This document shows, piece after piece, positions 6,077 through 6,987 of a DNA stretch of 6,987 bases. Position 1 is the first letter of the stretch. Each line of letters begins with the position of its first letter. Under the pieces are notes generated by a model. It ran no database searches, was not told the DNA's origin, and saw only the letters and a list, made by a program, of their open reading frames with translations. The position numbers and the translations under genes are program-made. Source of the DNA: Burkholderiaceae bacterium (lineage in GTDB: Bacteria; Pseudomonadota; Gammaproteobacteria; Burkholderiales; Burkholderiaceae); NCBI GenBank assembly GCA_947380285.1, contig CANCQD010000111.1, positions 1-6,987 on the forward strand, written 5' to 3'.

Positions 6077-6987
6077 ATGAGTCAACAACCAGATACCAGT
6101 CTGACTGGTTTTTATAAGGTCATGAACCCCAAGGAAAAGAAAACTTTTTGGGGTTGTTTCTTAGGCTGGGCATTAGACGGCATGGACTTCATGATTTACC
6201 CCTTGGTGATTGGAACCATTATTGCAGTATGGCAGGTTGACCGTGGTATGGCCGGCCTGGCTGTAACGGGTACTTTATTGGCTTCTGCATTTGGTGGATG
6301 GTTTGCGGGTTATTTAGCCGATCGAATCGGTCGCGTGCGCACGCTTCAGTTCACGATTCTTTGGTTCTCTAGCTTCAGTTTAATTTGCGCGTTCACACAA
6401 GACTTTAATCAGCTCATGATTGCTCGCGCACTCTTGGGTTTTGGTTTCGGTGGTGAGTGGGCAGCAGGTGCGGTATTGATGGGCGAGACGATTCGCGCTG
6501 AATATCGTGGTCGCGCTGTAGGCAGTGTGCAATCCGCGTGGGCGGTAGGTTGGGGTGCTGCTGTACTCCTGCAGGCTATTATGTTTAGCTTACTTCCTGC
6601 TGATATGGCATGGCGTGCAATGTTTGTTGTGGGCTTCTTCCCCGCATTACTCTTGCTCTATATCCGTCGTAATGTAGAGGAGCCTGAGATTGCGAAGATT
6701 GCTCGTGAAAAAGTTGTAGCAGCTGGTGACTCACCATCAATCTTTGAAATTTTCAAACCGGGTATCTTGAAAACCACTATCTTGGCATCCCTGTTGACCA
6801 TGGGTGCGCAAGGTGGGTATTACGCAATTACTACTTGGGTGCCAACCTTCCTAAAAGCTGAGCGTAAATTAACAGTAGTTGGCTCTACCGGTTACTTAGC
6901 ATTCCTGATTGTTGGAAGCTTTGTTGGTTATCTAGTTGGTGCTTGGATGGCTGACCGCTTTGGTCGTCGAAAACTCTTTATGACTTT
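6077..6987 (+). CDS. MFS carboxylate transporter (SHS/AAHS-like), 3'-truncated by the window
   Basis: The first 303 codons of an inner-membrane MFS symporter are visible; the frame is still open at the window edge. A short cytoplasmic N-terminus (1-25) leads into TM1, which carries the acidic motif LDGMD (33-37) typical of organic-anion:H+ symporters. The motif A loop GYLADRIGRVR is at 78-88. RALLGFGFGGEWAAGAVLMGE (117-137) in TM4 and the following EYRGRAVGSVQSAWAVGWG (142-160) are characteristic of sialate/lactate-type (SHS) and aromatic-acid (AAHS) carriers. The central loop spans about 197-228, and a second motif A copy, GAWMADRFGRRK (288-299), marks the second half. The gene is divergent from pxpBC across 107 bases with a strong ribosome binding site. 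By family it should import a small carboxylate. 5-oxoproline is a plausible substrate from context, but that is inference; lactate, pyruvate or an aromatic acid would fit as well. Confidence 0.92.
   Translation, partial: MSQQPDTSLTGFYKVMNPKEKKTFWGCFLGWALDGMDFMIYPLVIGTIIAVWQVDRGMAGLAVTGTLLASAFGGWFAGYLADRIGRVRTLQFTILWFSSFSLICAFTQDFNQLMIARALLGFGFGGEWAAGAVLMGETIRAEYRGRAVGSVQSAWAVGWGAAVLLQAIMFSLLPADMAWRAMFVVGFFPALLLLYIRRNVEEPEIAKIAREKVVAAGDSPSIFEIFKPGILKTTILASLLTMGAQGGYYAITTWVPTFLKAERKLTVVGSTGYLAFLIVGSFVGYLVGAWMADRFGRRKLFMT
6125..6155 (+). repeat. Inverted repeat in the 5' coding part of the second MFS gene
   Basis: AACCCCAA at 6125-6132 is exactly mirrored by TTGGGGTT at 6148-6155, with 15 bases between. 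The stem begins about 48 bases after the start codon. Two G-U pairs and one A-U could extend it by three. It lies fully within codons for N-P-K...W-G-C, so it may be a by-product of coding, but a hairpin in the mRNA is possible. Confidence 0.35.

Overview
The window looks like an ordinary stretch of chromosome from a beta-proteobacterium. The clpB product and the YcsF/KipI/KipA-type proteins read as Burkholderiales-like. The base composition, mid-40s % GC by eye, would suit a low-GC member such as Polynucleobacter. That placement is inferred from protein style and composition, not from a database match. I see no rRNA, tRNA, CRISPR array, insertion sequence, integrase or phage gene.

Layout from left to right. 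(1) Bases 1-2226, + strand: clpB, the ClpB/Hsp104 disaggregase, lacking about 126 N-terminal residues because the window opens inside the gene. A strong internal ribosome binding site and GTG codon sit where E. coli ClpB has its known internal start. (2) Bases 2227-2278: a 52-base gap holding a perfect 16-base palindrome. (3) Bases 2279-3511, + strand: a complete 12-TM-type major facilitator superfamily (MFS) transporter of fosmidomycin-resistance-like type. (4) Bases 3508-5969, - strand: a two-gene operon for prokaryotic 5-oxoprolinase. The first gene is a PxpB-PxpC fusion of 580 residues and the second is PxpA of 239 residues; they are joined by a TAATG stop/start overlap. (5) Bases 5970-6076: a divergent intergenic region. 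(6) Bases 6077 to the window end, + strand: the first 303 codons of a second MFS transporter, of the carboxylate-transporting (SHS/AAHS-like) type.

The metabolic core is 5-oxoproline (pyroglutamate) salvage: PxpA with the fused PxpBC should open 5-oxoproline to glutamate at the cost of ATP. One MFS gene is divergent from this operon and the other converges on it so tightly that the stop codons overlap. Either could supply substrate, but the sequence does not prove it. The clpB gene is a heat-shock housekeeping neighbour. I did not find a clearly novel system. The points most worth a second look are the PxpB-PxpC fusion with altered motifs, the internal clpB start, the palindrome before the first transporter, and the transporter pairing.
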